From Gammaproteobacteria bacterium (GTDB taxonomy: Bacteria > Pseudomonadota > Gammaproteobacteria > Natronospirales > REEB76): a stretch of DNA of 64,000 nt. The position numbers were made by a program, and so were the translations under genes. The notes under the pieces were generated by a model. That model was not told the origin of the DNA. It did no database searches and was given only the letters and a program-made list of their open reading frames with translations. The stretch lies in the NCBI GenBank assembly GCA_036383255.1, contig DASVOS010000018.1, forward strand, positions 1 to 64,000, read 5' to 3'. This document shows, one piece after another, positions 51,752 to 60,103 of the stretch. The first letter of the stretch is position 1; the number at the start of each line of letters is the position of its first letter.

Positions 51752-52593
51752 TGGCGACCTTCGCCATCGGTGACATCCAGGGTTGCCACGACGAGCTCCA
51801 GCGGCTGCTGGAGCGCATCAACTTCGATCCCGCCGAGGACCAGCTGTGGTTCACCGGCGACCTGGTCAACCGCGGTCCCCAGTCCCTCGAGACCCTGCGC
51901 TTCGTGAAGAGCCTGGGCCGCCACGCGGTCACCGTGCTGGGCAACCATGACCTGCACCTCCTGGCGGTGGCCGCCGGCACCGCGCCCAAACGCAAGAGCG
52001 ACACCCTGGATGCGGTGCTGGCCGCGCCTGACCGGGAGGAACTCCTGGACTGGCTGCGCCACAGGCCGCTGCTGCATCACGATCCTGAACTGGGCTACAC
52101 GCTGCTCCATGCCGGCCTCCCGCCACAGTGGGACCTGGCCCAGGCCCAGGCCTGCGCACGGGAATTGGAGATGGTGCTGCAAGGGCCCGGCTGCCTGGAG
52201 TTCTTACGCCACATGTACGGCGACCGGCCGGACCGCTGGTCCGCGGAGCTGGCTGGCATGGACCGGCTGCGCTTCATCGTCAACTGCTTCACGCGCCTGC
52301 GCTTCATCGGACCCGAGGGGGAGTTGGAGCTCAAGACCAAGGGCGCCCCCGGGACCCATCCCCATGGGTTCCAGGCCTGGTACGAGGCGCCAGGCCGCGC
52401 GAGCTCCGGCCTGCACCTCCTGTTCGGCCATTGGTCAACCGTGGGCGAGGTCCAGGATGCCCACAACGCCCTCGGCCTCGACACGGGCTGCGTCTGGGGT
52501 GGCCAGCTCACCGCCCTCAGGCTGGACGGTGACGGCAGCGGCGGCTGGTACTGCGTGGACTGCCAGAAAGCTCAGGAACCGGGGTCCGACTGA
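51751..52593 (+). CDS. apaH: Bis(5'-nucleosyl)-tetraphosphatase, symmetrical
   Basis: Hydrolyses Ap4A to two ADP and removes Np4 caps from RNA. It has 280 residues. Metallophosphatase motifs: AIGDIQGCHDELQRLL (GDxxG), FTGDLVNRGPQSLET (GDxxxRGP), TVLGNHDLHLL (GNHD), LLHAGLPPQWDL and LDTGCVWGGQLTALRLDG. It is the last gene of the lptD-to-apaH block. The SDR gene of the kynurenine cluster begins 15 nt later. Confidence 0.96.
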   Translation: MATFAIGDIQGCHDELQRLLERINFDPAEDQLWFTGDLVNRGPQSLETLRFVKSLGRHAVTVLGNHDLHLLAVAAGTAPKRKSDTLDAVLAAPDREELLDWLRHRPLLHHDPELGYTLLHAGLPPQWDLAQAQACARELEMVLQGPGCLEFLRHMYGDRPDRWSAELAGMDRLRFIVNCFTRLRFIGPEGELELKTKGAPGTHPHGFQAWYEAPGRASSGLHLLFGHWSTVGEVQDAHNALGLDTGCVWGGQLTALRLDGDGSGGWYCVDCQKAQEPGSD

Positions 52594-52599
52594 TATCAT
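52594..52599 (+). promoter_or_regulatory. -10-like TATCAT before the kynurenine operon
   Basis: TATCAT begins at the base following the apaH stop and ends nine bases before the ATG of the SDR gene; no clear -35 or ribosome site. It is a candidate start of the ten-gene operon, which may otherwise be reached by read-through from apaH. Confidence 0.35.
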
Positions 52600-52608
52600 T
52601 GGCGGTCT

Positions 52609-53418
52609 ATGACCACCAATAAGACCCTCGATAGCCTCCGATTGGACGGCAAATGGGCCCTGGTGTGCGGTGCCAGCAAGGGGATAGGCGCCGCCGCGGC
52701 GCGGGCCCTGGCCGAGCTCGGCGCCGATGTGACCCTGGTAGCGCGCACCGAGGAGAGCCTCAAGGAGAGCTTCCAGCAGCTCCCGGCCACCGGCACCCAG
52801 CGCCATGGCTATTTCACCGCCGACTTCGACGACCCCGCCGGCCTCAAGGCCGCCCTCGAGGCCTGGCTCAAGCGCACCCCCAAGGTGCACATCCTGGTCA
52901 ACAACACCGGTGGACCGCCGGGCGGCCCGATCCAGTCCGCCAAGCCCGAGGAATTCCTGGCCGCGTTCAACCGCCACCTCATCGGCGGACAGACCCTGGT
53001 GCAGGCGCTGCTGCCGGCCATGCGCGCCGCCGGGTACGGCCGCATCATCAATGTCATCTCCACCTCCGTGAAGGAGCCCATCAAGGGGCTGGGTGTCTCC
53101 AACACCGTACGCGGCGCGGTGGCGAGCTGGGCCAAGACCCTGGCCGGCGAGCTCGGCAAGGACGGCATCACGGTCAACAACGTGCTGCCGGGGTTCACCC
53201 GCACAGGCCGCATGCAGAGCCTGTTCCAGTCCCGCGCCGAGAAGGAGCAGCGCAGCGTGGCGGAGGTCGAAGCGGAGGCCCGCGCGCTCATCCCGCTGGG
53301 GCGCATCGCCGACCCCGAGGAAGTGGCCGCCGCCATCGCCTTCCTGGCCTCTCCCGCCGCGTCCTATATAACGGGCGTTAGCCTGCCGGTGGACGGCGGG
53401 CGCATCCAGAGCCTCTAG
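52609..53418 (+). CDS. SDR-family protein lacking the catalytic Tyr and Lys
   Basis: This encodes 269 residues. The Rossmann cofactor loop is intact (CGASKGIGAAAARAL, residues 20-34; NNTGG at 98-102; GRIINVIS around 144-151; C-terminal ASYITGVSLPVDGGR). At the active site, Ser151 is kept. The YxxxK motif 13 residues later is replaced by SNTVR (Ser164 and Arg168). It resembles the 3-oxoacyl-ACP-reductase-like SDR subgroup reported to lack the full catalytic tetrad. It may bind a cofactor without classical dehydrogenase chemistry. First gene of the kynurenine operon, one base from the aldehyde dehydrogenase. Confidence 0.85.
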   Translation: MTTNKTLDSLRLDGKWALVCGASKGIGAAAARALAELGADVTLVARTEESLKESFQQLPATGTQRHGYFTADFDDPAGLKAALEAWLKRTPKVHILVNNTGGPPGGPIQSAKPEEFLAAFNRHLIGGQTLVQALLPAMRAAGYGRIINVISTSVKEPIKGLGVSNTVRGAVASWAKTLAGELGKDGITVNNVLPGFTRTGRMQSLFQSRAEKEQRSVAEVEAEARALIPLGRIADPEEVAAAIAFLASPAASYITGVSLPVDGGRIQSL

Positions 53419-53419
53419 C

Positions 53420-54862
53420 ATGGTGGAGCTCAAGAACTACATCGGCGGCAGACTGCAGCCGGCCCACTCCGGCGGCTGGCTCGACTGCCATGAGCCCGCC
53501 ACGGCGAAGGTATACGCGCACATCCCCGACTCAGACGCGAAGGATGTGGATGCTGCAGTGGCCGCCGCAGCTGCCGCTTTCCCCGCCTGGTCCGGCATGC
53601 CCGCCGCCGAGCGCAGCCGCTGGCTCCTGAAGCTCGCAGAGCTGATCGAAAGAGACCTGGAGAAACTGGCGCGCGCCGAGAGCGTGGACAACGGCAAGCC
53701 GGTGGACCTGGCCCGCAGCCTGGACATCCCCCGCGCCGTCTCCAACCTGCGCTTCTTCGCCGCCGCCGCCAGTCAGTTCGGCAGCGAGTCCCATGCCATG
53801 GAGGAAGGCGCCATCAACTACACCTTGCGCTCACCGCTCGGCGTGGTGGGCTGCATCTCCCCCTGGAACCTGCCGCTGTACCTGTTCACCTGGAAGATCG
53901 CGCCGGCGCTGGCCGCCGGCAACTGCGTGGTGGGCAAGCCTTCCGAGGTGACGCCCATGACGGCGTACCTGTTCAGCGAACTCTGCGCCGAGGCGGGCCT
54001 GCCGCCGGGCGTGCTCAACGTGGTGCATGGCCTGGGCACCAAGGCCGGCAGCGCCATCGTGGACCACCCGGGCGTGAAGGCCGTGTCCTTCACCGGCGGC
54101 ACCAAGACCGGAGCCGACATCGCAGCCCGTGCGGCCCCCAAGTTCAAGAAGCTGTCGCTGGAGCTCGGCGGCAAGAACCCGGTGCTGGTGTTCGCCGACT
54201 GCGACTTCGAGCTGGCGCTCAGGGAATCCCTGCGGGCCGCCTTCGCCAACCAGGGCGAGATCTGCTTCTGCGGCTCGCGCATCTACATCGAGCGCAGCCT
54301 GTATCCCAAGTTCCGCGACGCCTTCGTGGAGCGTGCAAAAGCCTTGCGCCAGGGTGACCCCCTGGAAGCGGGCGTGCAACAGGGCGCGCTGGTCTCGGAG
54401 GCTCATCTGCAGAAAGTGCTGGGCTACGTCGAGCTCGCGAAGCAGGAAGGCGGCAAGGTCCTCTGCGGCGGCAAGCGCGCCGAGTTCTCCGGCCGCTGCG
54501 TCGGGGGCTGGTTCCTGGAACCCACGGTCATCGAGGGCTTGGGACCCGGTTGCCGTGTGAACCAGGAGGAGATCTTCGGCCCCGTGGTCACCCTCTCGCC
54601 CTTCGACACCGAGGCGGAGGCGCTCACGCTCGCCAATGGCACGCCTTACGGCCTCACCGCCACGCTGCTGAGTTCCGACGTGGGCCGCTGCCATCGGCTG
54701 GCGTCGAAGCTCGAAGCCGGCCTCATCTGGATCAACTGCTGGATGCTGAGGGACTTGCGGGTTCCCATGGGTGGCGTGAAGCAGTCCGGCGTCGGCCGCG
54801 AGGGCGGTTTCGAGGCCATGCGCTTCTTCACCGAACCGCGCAACGTCACGGTCAAGTACTGA
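53420..54862 (+). CDS. 2-aminomuconic 6-semialdehyde dehydrogenase
   Basis: NAD-dependent aldehyde dehydrogenase of 480 residues. Motifs: GCISPWNLPLYLFTWKIAPALAAGNCVVGKPSEVTP (the Asn and Lys of the cofactor/oxyanion region), FTGGTKTGADIA, LSLELGGKNPVLVFADCD, catalytic Cys282 in NQGEICFCGSR, and EEIFGPVVTLSPFD. Substrate is assigned from position, next to the ACMS decarboxylase and an aminomuconate deaminase-like gene, and from close resemblance to the hydroxymuconic/aminomuconic semialdehyde dehydrogenase subgroup. It would oxidise 2-aminomuconate semialdehyde to 2-aminomuconate. Confidence 0.88.
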   Translation: MVELKNYIGGRLQPAHSGGWLDCHEPATAKVYAHIPDSDAKDVDAAVAAAAAAFPAWSGMPAAERSRWLLKLAELIERDLEKLARAESVDNGKPVDLARSLDIPRAVSNLRFFAAAASQFGSESHAMEEGAINYTLRSPLGVVGCISPWNLPLYLFTWKIAPALAAGNCVVGKPSEVTPMTAYLFSELCAEAGLPPGVLNVVHGLGTKAGSAIVDHPGVKAVSFTGGTKTGADIAARAAPKFKKLSLELGGKNPVLVFADCDFELALRESLRAAFANQGEICFCGSRIYIERSLYPKFRDAFVERAKALRQGDPLEAGVQQGALVSEAHLQKVLGYVELAKQEGGKVLCGGKRAEFSGRCVGGWFLEPTVIEGLGPGCRVNQEEIFGPVVTLSPFDTEAEALTLANGTPYGLTATLLSSDVGRCHRLASKLEAGLIWINCWMLRDLRVPMGGVKQSGVGREGGFEAMRFFTEPRNVTVKY

Positions 54863-54871
54863 GGAGCGGGG

Positions 54872-55291
54872 ATGAGCGAGAAGATCCATTCCTCAAAGGC
54901 GCCGGAACCGGTGGGTCTCTATCCCCATGCGCGGCGCGTGGGCGATCTCTTGTTCCTCTCCGGCGTCGGCCCGCGCAAGCGCGGCAGCAAGGATATCCCG
55001 GGCGTGACCCTGGATGCGCAGGGCAAGGTGGTCGCCTATGACATCGAGGTACAGTGCCGCTCGGTGTTCGACAACGTGCGCTGGATCCTGGAGGACGCGG
55101 GGTCCGGCTGGGATAGGCTGGTGGACGTGACGGTGTTCCTGACGGACATGCAGCGGGACTTCCAGGCCTACAACAGGCTCTACGCTGAGTACTTCAAGGA
55201 CAACCAGCCCTGCCGCACCACCGTCCAGGTGACGGCGCTGCCCACGCCCATCGCCATCGAACTCAAGTGCATCGCGACAGTCGTCCGCTGA
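54872..55291 (+). CDS. RidA-family 2-aminomuconate deaminase
   Basis: This encodes 139 residues; GGAGCGGGG precedes the ATG. The Rid-fold signature includes AKAPEPVGLYPHARRVGDLLFLSGVGPRKRGSK-like strands, VQCRSVFDNVRWILEDAGSGWDRLVDVTVFLTDMQRDFQAYNRLYAEYF, and the C-terminal CRTTVQVTALPTPIAIELKCIA (Arg and Glu positions of the active pocket). The VGLYPHARR and GPRKRGS segments match the aminomuconate deaminase subgroup rather than housekeeping RidA. Predicted product: 4-oxalocrotonate plus ammonia. The further degradation genes are not in the window. Confidence 0.86.
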   Translation: MSEKIHSSKAPEPVGLYPHARRVGDLLFLSGVGPRKRGSKDIPGVTLDAQGKVVAYDIEVQCRSVFDNVRWILEDAGSGWDRLVDVTVFLTDMQRDFQAYNRLYAEYFKDNQPCRTTVQVTALPTPIAIELKCIATVVR

Positions 55292-55301
55292 TGTCATACA
55301 T

Positions 55302-56495
55302 ATGACCACCACACATACAAACCCAGACCACAAAGGCACGGAATTCTTCGCATCCCTTGAAGGGATGCGTGGCATCGCCGCCATCGGCGTGGTGCTTTAT
55401 CACGTCTTCTGGGGATGGCATCTCCGCTACAACAGCCTAATCCACCACGGTGCGCTGTTCGTGGATTTCTTCTTCATCATTTCCGGATTTGTCATTTGCC
55501 ACATCTATGCTACCCGGCTCCGGGACTCCGGCGACCTAGGTAAATTCTTACTGCTTCGCACCATGCGGCTCTATCCGTTGCACCTGTTTACGCTGGTCGT
55601 GATAGCCGTGATCCTCGTCATGACCCAGTGGCTCGGATCCCAATGGCAGGTATTCTCCTACATCGACAATGACTCGCGGCTGCAAGGAACCCTGCAAGAT
55701 TTCCTGCTCAACCTGACATTGTTGCATGGGATACTCCAGCACGATGATTTCACATTCAATCGTCCAAGTTGGAGCATCAGTACGGAGTACTACACGTATT
55801 TCCTGTTTGCCTTGACAGCACTTGTGACAGCCGCCAGGCGATATTTGATGATAACTATCGCTCTGGCCATCGTCGGTATTGCCGGTATGCACCTTTGGCA
55901 GCGCGGCGGTTTGATAGTGGTGAATAACGACGACGCATGGCTAGTCAGCCCAGGCATGTTGAGGTGTGTCACTGGGTTCTTCATCGGTGTGCTGCTTCAA
56001 TTCATCTGGCAAGTCATACATATCCGGGCCAGAGAAGCCATGGACAACTGGCGGTCCCACCTTGTTGAAGCAGCGAGCATCGCCTTTGTCATTTTTTCGA
56101 TGTGCCGCTTCAACAAAGATAGGATGCAGTTCATAACCTTATTGTCTTTTGCAGTTCTGGTGCTGGTTTTTTCACTAAGCCGCGGATGGGCCACCAAAAT
56201 CCTCGAAAGTGGCGTATTCCATAAACTCGGGCAGTGGTCGTATTCAATCTATTTGACCCATTTCGTCATTCTGATCATATTCGCGGGCATCCTCAAAATG
56301 ACTTTCCACAAACCAAACCTTCATCATGTGATGTCTGCTTGGAAGATGGATATCGTAACGGTGATTTTCGTGGGTACGGTTTTATTGGTCTCCAGCTTAA
56401 CTTATAGGTTCATTGAGATTCCGCCTCGTGCATGGGCAAAATCCCGCATCATGCGCAAACGTGCGGCGGCAGCCCAATCCAGCATCATCGCATAG
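55302..56495 (+). CDS. Acyltransferase 3 family membrane protein, low-GC insertion
   Basis: This encodes 397 residues. Acyltransferase-3 (OafA/YrhL-type) landmarks: FFASLEGMRGIAAIGVVLYHVFW (catalytic His in the LYH motif), LFVDFFFIISGFVICHIY, RTMRLYPLHLFTLVV, and a C-terminal WSYSIYLTHFVILI and LTYRFIEIPPRAWAK. About ten helices. Such proteins acylate sugars or envelope polymers. Base composition is clearly lower in GC than its neighbours, with frequent TTA, AAA and ATA codons, and there is no evident ribosome site. It lies in the middle of the kynurenine operon without pathway logic, so recent acquisition is likely. The 3-hydroxyanthranilate dioxygenase start 19 nt after it keeps its own ribosome site. 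Confidence 0.9.
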   Translation: MTTTHTNPDHKGTEFFASLEGMRGIAAIGVVLYHVFWGWHLRYNSLIHHGALFVDFFFIISGFVICHIYATRLRDSGDLGKFLLLRTMRLYPLHLFTLVVIAVILVMTQWLGSQWQVFSYIDNDSRLQGTLQDFLLNLTLLHGILQHDDFTFNRPSWSISTEYYTYFLFALTALVTAARRYLMITIALAIVGIAGMHLWQRGGLIVVNNDDAWLVSPGMLRCVTGFFIGVLLQFIWQVIHIRAREAMDNWRSHLVEAASIAFVIFSMCRFNKDRMQFITLLSFAVLVLVFSLSRGWATKILESGVFHKLGQWSYSIYLTHFVILIIFAGILKMTFHKPNLHHVMSAWKMDIVTVIFVGTVLLVSSLTYRFIEIPPRAWAKSRIMRKRAAAAQSSIIA

Positions 56496-56514
56496 GCTCA
56501 ACTGGAGTCTCTTT

Positions 56515-57039
56515 ATGTGGGATCTGAGTCCAATCAACTTCAAGCGCTGGGTCGAGGAGAACCGCGACCTCCTGAAACCTCCGGTGGGCAACAAGCGCAT
56601 CTACACCGACAGCGGTTTCGTGGTGCAGGTGGTGGGCGGCCCCAACTCCCGCAAGGACTTCCATGACGACCCGGGCGAGGAATTCTTCTACCAGATCGAA
56701 GGCGACATGCTGCTGAAGACCATGCAGGACGGCAAGCCGAAGGATATCCCCATCCGCGAGGGCGAGATCCTGCTGATACCGCCCCACCTCCTGCATTCGC
56801 CCCAGCGTTTCGCGGACACCGTGGGCCTCGTTATCGAGCGGCCGCGCAACCCGGGTGAGCAGGACGGCCTACTGTGGTTCTGCGAGAACTGCCACGCCGA
56901 GCTCTACCGGGAGTACTTCGAGCTCACCAACATCGAGACCCAGTTCCCGCCGGTGTTCGACCGCTACTTCGGCAGCCTCGAGAAGCGGACCTGCAAGCAC
57001 TGCGGCACGGTCATGGAAGCACCCCAGAAGAAGAAATAG
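56515..57039 (+). CDS. nbaC: 3-hydroxyanthranilate 3,4-dioxygenase
   Basis: Ring-opening cupin dioxygenase giving 2-amino-3-carboxymuconate semialdehyde (ACMS). It has 174 residues from ATG 56515 (GGAG ten bases upstream). Fe(II) ligands by alignment: His50, Glu56 (DFHDDPGEEFFYQIEG) and His94 (PPHLLHSPQR). A C-terminal rubredoxin-like second iron site has two CxxC pairs, CENC (123-126) and CKHC (160-163), the bacterial form of the enzyme. It is followed 3 nt later by the ACMS decarboxylase. Confidence 0.95.
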   Translation: MWDLSPINFKRWVEENRDLLKPPVGNKRIYTDSGFVVQVVGGPNSRKDFHDDPGEEFFYQIEGDMLLKTMQDGKPKDIPIREGEILLIPPHLLHSPQRFADTVGLVIERPRNPGEQDGLLWFCENCHAELYREYFELTNIETQFPPVFDRYFGSLEKRTCKHCGTVMEAPQKKK

Positions 57040-57042
57040 AAC

Positions 57043-58056
57043 GTGCTTAAGATCGACATCCACACCCATATCCTTCCCAAGGAATGGCCTAGCCTGAAGG
57101 AGCGCTACGGCTACGGTGGCTTCATCCATTTGGAGCACCACGGCCCCGGCTGCGCCCGCATGCTGAAGGACGACGGCACCTTCTTCCGGGAGATCCAGGC
57201 CAACTGCTGGGATGGTCCCACGCGGCTCAAGGAATGCGACGCCCACGGCGTGCAGGTGCAGGTACTGTCCACGGTGCCGGTGATGTTCAGCTACTGGGCC
57301 AAGGACCGGGACGGCGCCGACCTCGCGCGCCTGCTCAACGACCATCTCGCCTCCGTGGTGGCGGGCGATCCGAAGCGCTTCATCGGCCTCGGTACCCTGC
57401 CCCTGCAAGCGCCGGACCTCGCCGTGAAGGAGCTGGAGCGCTGCGTGAAGGAGCTTAGGTTAGCCGGCGTGCAGGTCGGCTCCAACGTGAACGGCCGGAA
57501 CCTGGATGATCCCTCCCTGTTTCCCGTGTTCCAGGCGGCCAGCGACCTCGGCGCCGCTGTGTTCGTGCATCCCTGGGAGATGCTGGGCAAGGAACGCATG
57601 GACAAGTACTGGGCGCCCTGGCTGGTGGGCATGCCCGCCGAGACCTGCCTCGCCATCACCAGCATGATCTTCGGCGGCGTCCTGGAGAGGCTGCCCAAGC
57701 TGCGCGTGGCCTTCGCCCATGGCGGCGGCAGCTTCCCTGCCACCGTCGGGCGCATCTCCCACGGTTTCCACGCCCGTCCCGACCTCTGCGCCGTGGACAA
57801 CAAGGTGGACCCGCTGGCCTACCTCAAGCGCATCTACGTGGATTCGCTGGTGCACCATCCGGCCATGCTGCGCTACATGCTGGAGCTCATGGGTCCGGAG
57901 CGCATCGCGCTAGGCAGCGACTATCCCTTCCCGCTGGGGGAGGATCGCCCGGGCGAGATCATCGATTCGCTGCGTCTGGAAGAGACCGCCAAGGCGCGTC
58001 TCCTGCACGGAACTGCGCTGGAGTGGCTGGCGCTACCCAAGACGAGGTTCGCCTGA
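57043..58056 (+). CDS. nbaD: 2-amino-3-carboxymuconate-6-semialdehyde decarboxylase
   Basis: Amidohydrolase-fold, zinc-dependent decarboxylase that diverts ACMS away from quinolinate/NAD synthesis. It has 337 residues, GTG start. Metal and catalytic residues: His7 and His9 (DIHTHI), His176 (VFVHPWEM), His226 ([15 protein letters not shown]) and Asp293 (GSDYPFPLG). [20 protein letters not shown] and [20 protein letters not shown] are strongly conserved in ACMSD. It overlaps the next gene by TGATG. Its presence marks the operon as catabolic. Confidence 0.95.
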   Translation: MLKIDIHTHILPKEWPSLKERYGYGGFIHLEHHGPGCARMLKDDGTFFREIQANCWDGPTRLKECDAHGVQVQVLSTVPVMFSYWAKDRDGADLARLLNDHLASVVAGDPKRFIGLGTLPLQAPDLAVKELERCVKELRLAGVQVGSNVNGRNLDDPSLFPVFQAASDLGAAVFVHPWEMLGKERMDKYWAPWLVGMPAETCLAITSMIFGGVLERLPKLRVAFAHGGGSFPATVGRISHGFHARPDLCAVDNKVDPLAYLKRIYVDSLVHHPAMLRYMLELMGPERIALGSDYPFPLGEDRPGEIIDSLRLEETAKARLLHGTALEWLALPKTRFA

Positions 58057-58826
58057 TGCTGCTCTCCCTCGAGATCGCCGGACGCAAGTATGTGGCGGAT
58101 ATGGCGCGCGGCATCTCCCTCGCCATCCCCCTGGTCTTCGGCGCTCTCCAGCCCGCCTTCTTCGGCGCGCCTCCGGCCGAGGAGCAGGTCCTGGAGAGCG
58201 GCGAGTGGGTCGGTGACACCCGGCGCGGCGGGAGCTGCAACGTGAAGAGCTACCGCATCGTGCCTCACTGCAACGGCACCCATACCGAGTCCATCGCCCA
58301 CCTGGTGGACGATGGCCCGCAGGTGCATGAGGCCGTGCGGCCCGGGCTCCTGCCCGCCACCCTGGTGAGCGTGGCGCCCCGCGACAAAGTGATCGACGAC
58401 AAGCTGATGCAGGCGGCGCTCGGGCGCTATCCGGAAGCCGCCTTCCGCAAGGCCCTGATCCTGCGCACCCTGCCCAACGGCGAGGACAAGCTCACGCGCC
58501 GCTACGAAGGCCCGCTGCCGGCGCCTTACCTCACGGTGCAGGCCATGGCGATGCTGGTGCAGGCAGGGGTCGAGCACCTGTTGGTGGATTTCCCCTCGCT
58601 GGACCCGGCGCAGGACGAAGGCCGCATGGCCGCGCACCGGGTGTTCTGGGGCATGCCTGCCACGGGCCACCGGCTGGCCGATGCGCGCCGCCCCGGCGGC
58701 ACCGTGACCGAACTCATCTATGTGCCGGAGGCGGTGGCGGACGGCTACTACCTTCTGGACCTGCAGATACCCGCCTTCATGACCGACGCGGCCCCCAGCC
58801 GGCCCGTCATCTACCCCGTGGGATGA
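58056..58826 (+). CDS. Cyclase/KynB-like metal-dependent hydrolase, putative arylformamidase
   Basis: This encodes 256 residues from the ATG that overlaps the nbaD stop. The metal motif HCNGTHTESIAHLV corresponds to the HxGTHxDxPxH motif of KynB/cyclase proteins with Cys-Asn and Ser-Ile variations. DFPSLDPAQDEGRMAAHRVFWG and ELIYVPEAVADGYYLLDLQIPAF belong to the same family fold. In a kynurenine operon the obvious role is N-formylkynurenine hydrolysis to kynurenine. It is longer than classical KynB (~210) and the motif is not exact, so another amide or lactone substrate is possible. Confidence 0.75.
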   Translation: MLLSLEIAGRKYVADMARGISLAIPLVFGALQPAFFGAPPAEEQVLESGEWVGDTRRGGSCNVKSYRIVPHCNGTHTESIAHLVDDGPQVHEAVRPGLLPATLVSVAPRDKVIDDKLMQAALGRYPEAAFRKALILRTLPNGEDKLTRRYEGPLPAPYLTVQAMAMLVQAGVEHLLVDFPSLDPAQDEGRMAAHRVFWGMPATGHRLADARRPGGTVTELIYVPEAVADGYYLLDLQIPAFMTDAAPSRPVIYPVG

Positions 58827-60103
58827 GCATGCGATTCCGACCCGACCCGACCCAGGCCGCCGAGCTGGACCGCGCCGACACGCTGGCCTCCTATCGCGAG
58901 CGCTTCCACATCCCGCAGCACGAGGGCAAGGACGAGATCTATCTCTGCGGCAACTCCCTGGGGCTGCAGCCCCGCAACACCGAGCGCTACGTGCAGGAGG
59001 AGCTGGAAGACTGGCAGCGCCTGGGCGTGAAAGGCCACTTCGGCGGCCGCCGCCCCTGGATGCCCTACCACGAGATCTTCACGGAGCGCACCGCGCGCCT
59101 GGTCGGCGCCAAGCCCGTGGAAGTGGTCAACATGAACTCCTTGACCGTGAACCTGCACCTCATGATGACGAGCTTCTACCGCCCCACCCAGGCGCGGCAC
59201 AAACTCCTCATCGAGCGCGGCGCCTTCCCCTCGGACCGCTATGCGGTGGAAGCCCAGGTGCGGCTGCACGGTTTCGACCCGGACGAGAGCCTGATCGAGC
59301 TCGCCTCCCGCAGCGGCGAGCCTTACATCCCGGTGGAGGAGATCGAGGCGTTGCTGGAGGCCGAGGGCGGGAAGATCGCCCTGGTCATGCTGCCGGGCGT
59401 GCAGTACTACAGCGGCCAGGCCTTCGACCTGACGCGCATCAGCGCCGCTGCCCACAAGGCTGGTTGCAAGGTTGGCTTCGACCTCGCCCACGCCGTCGGC
59501 AACGTGCCGCTCGCGCTCCACGACTCAGGCCCCGACTTCGCCGTGTGGTGCAACTACAAGTACATGAACTCCGGTCCCGGAGCCGTGGCCGGCTGTTTCG
59601 TGCACGAGCGCCACTCCAGGGCCTTCGACCTGCCACGCCTCGCGGGCTGGTGGGGCCACGACAAGTCCTCCCGCTTCCGCATGGGCCCGGAGTTCGTGCC
59701 CATGGCCGGCGCCGAGGGCTGGCAACTCAGCAACCCGCCGGTGCTGGGCCTGGCGCCCCTGCATGCCTCGCTGGATATCTTCGATGAGGCCGGCATGCCG
59801 GCACTGCGGGAGAAGTCCCTCAAGCTCACCGGTTACCTGGAGTTCCTGCTCAAGGAGAAGCTCGCGGAACACATCGACGTGCTTACCACCGCCGATCCGG
59901 CCCAGCGCGGCTGCCAGCTGTCGCTGCGCCTGCACAAAGGCCGCGACGCGGCGCGCCGCGTGTTCGAGGAACTGGAGGAAGCAGGCGTCACCGGCGACTG
60001 GCGCGAGCCGGACGTGATCCGGGTGGCACCGGTACCGCTCTACAACAGCTTCGACGATGTATACCGCTTCGTAGAGATCCTCGGCCGGCTGGTGCAAGCC
60101 TGA
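58823..60103 (+). CDS. kynU: Kynureninase
   Basis: PLP-dependent hydrolase cleaving kynurenine or 3-hydroxykynurenine to (3-hydroxy)anthranilate and alanine. It has 426 residues. Fold-type I motifs: IYLCGNSLGLQPRNTERYVQEEL, MNSLTVNLHLMMTSFYRPT, LPGVQYYSGQAFDLTRISAAAHKAGCKVGFDLAHAVGNVPL, and WCNYKYMNSGPGAVAGCFVHERH with the Schiff-base Lys in NYKYMNSGPG. It overlaps the cyclase gene (ATGA) and kmo (TGATG). Confidence 0.97.
   Translation: MSMRFRPDPTQAAELDRADTLASYRERFHIPQHEGKDEIYLCGNSLGLQPRNTERYVQEELEDWQRLGVKGHFGGRRPWMPYHEIFTERTARLVGAKPVEVVNMNSLTVNLHLMMTSFYRPTQARHKLLIERGAFPSDRYAVEAQVRLHGFDPDESLIELASRSGEPYIPVEEIEALLEAEGGKIALVMLPGVQYYSGQAFDLTRISAAAHKAGCKVGFDLAHAVGNVPLALHDSGPDFAVWCNYKYMNSGPGAVAGCFVHERHSRAFDLPRLAGWWGHDKSSRFRMGPEFVPMAGAEGWQLSNPPVLGLAPLHASLDIFDEAGMPALREKSLKLTGYLEFLLKEKLAEHIDVLTTADPAQRGCQLSLRLHKGRDAARRVFEELEEAGVTGDWREPDVIRVAPVPLYNSFDDVYRFVEILGRLVQA

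Noticed and set aside
54872-55291. Housekeeping RidA (enamine deaminase)
   Set aside because: Segments VGLYPHARR and GPRKRGS and the operon position fit the aminomuconate deaminase subgroup better.
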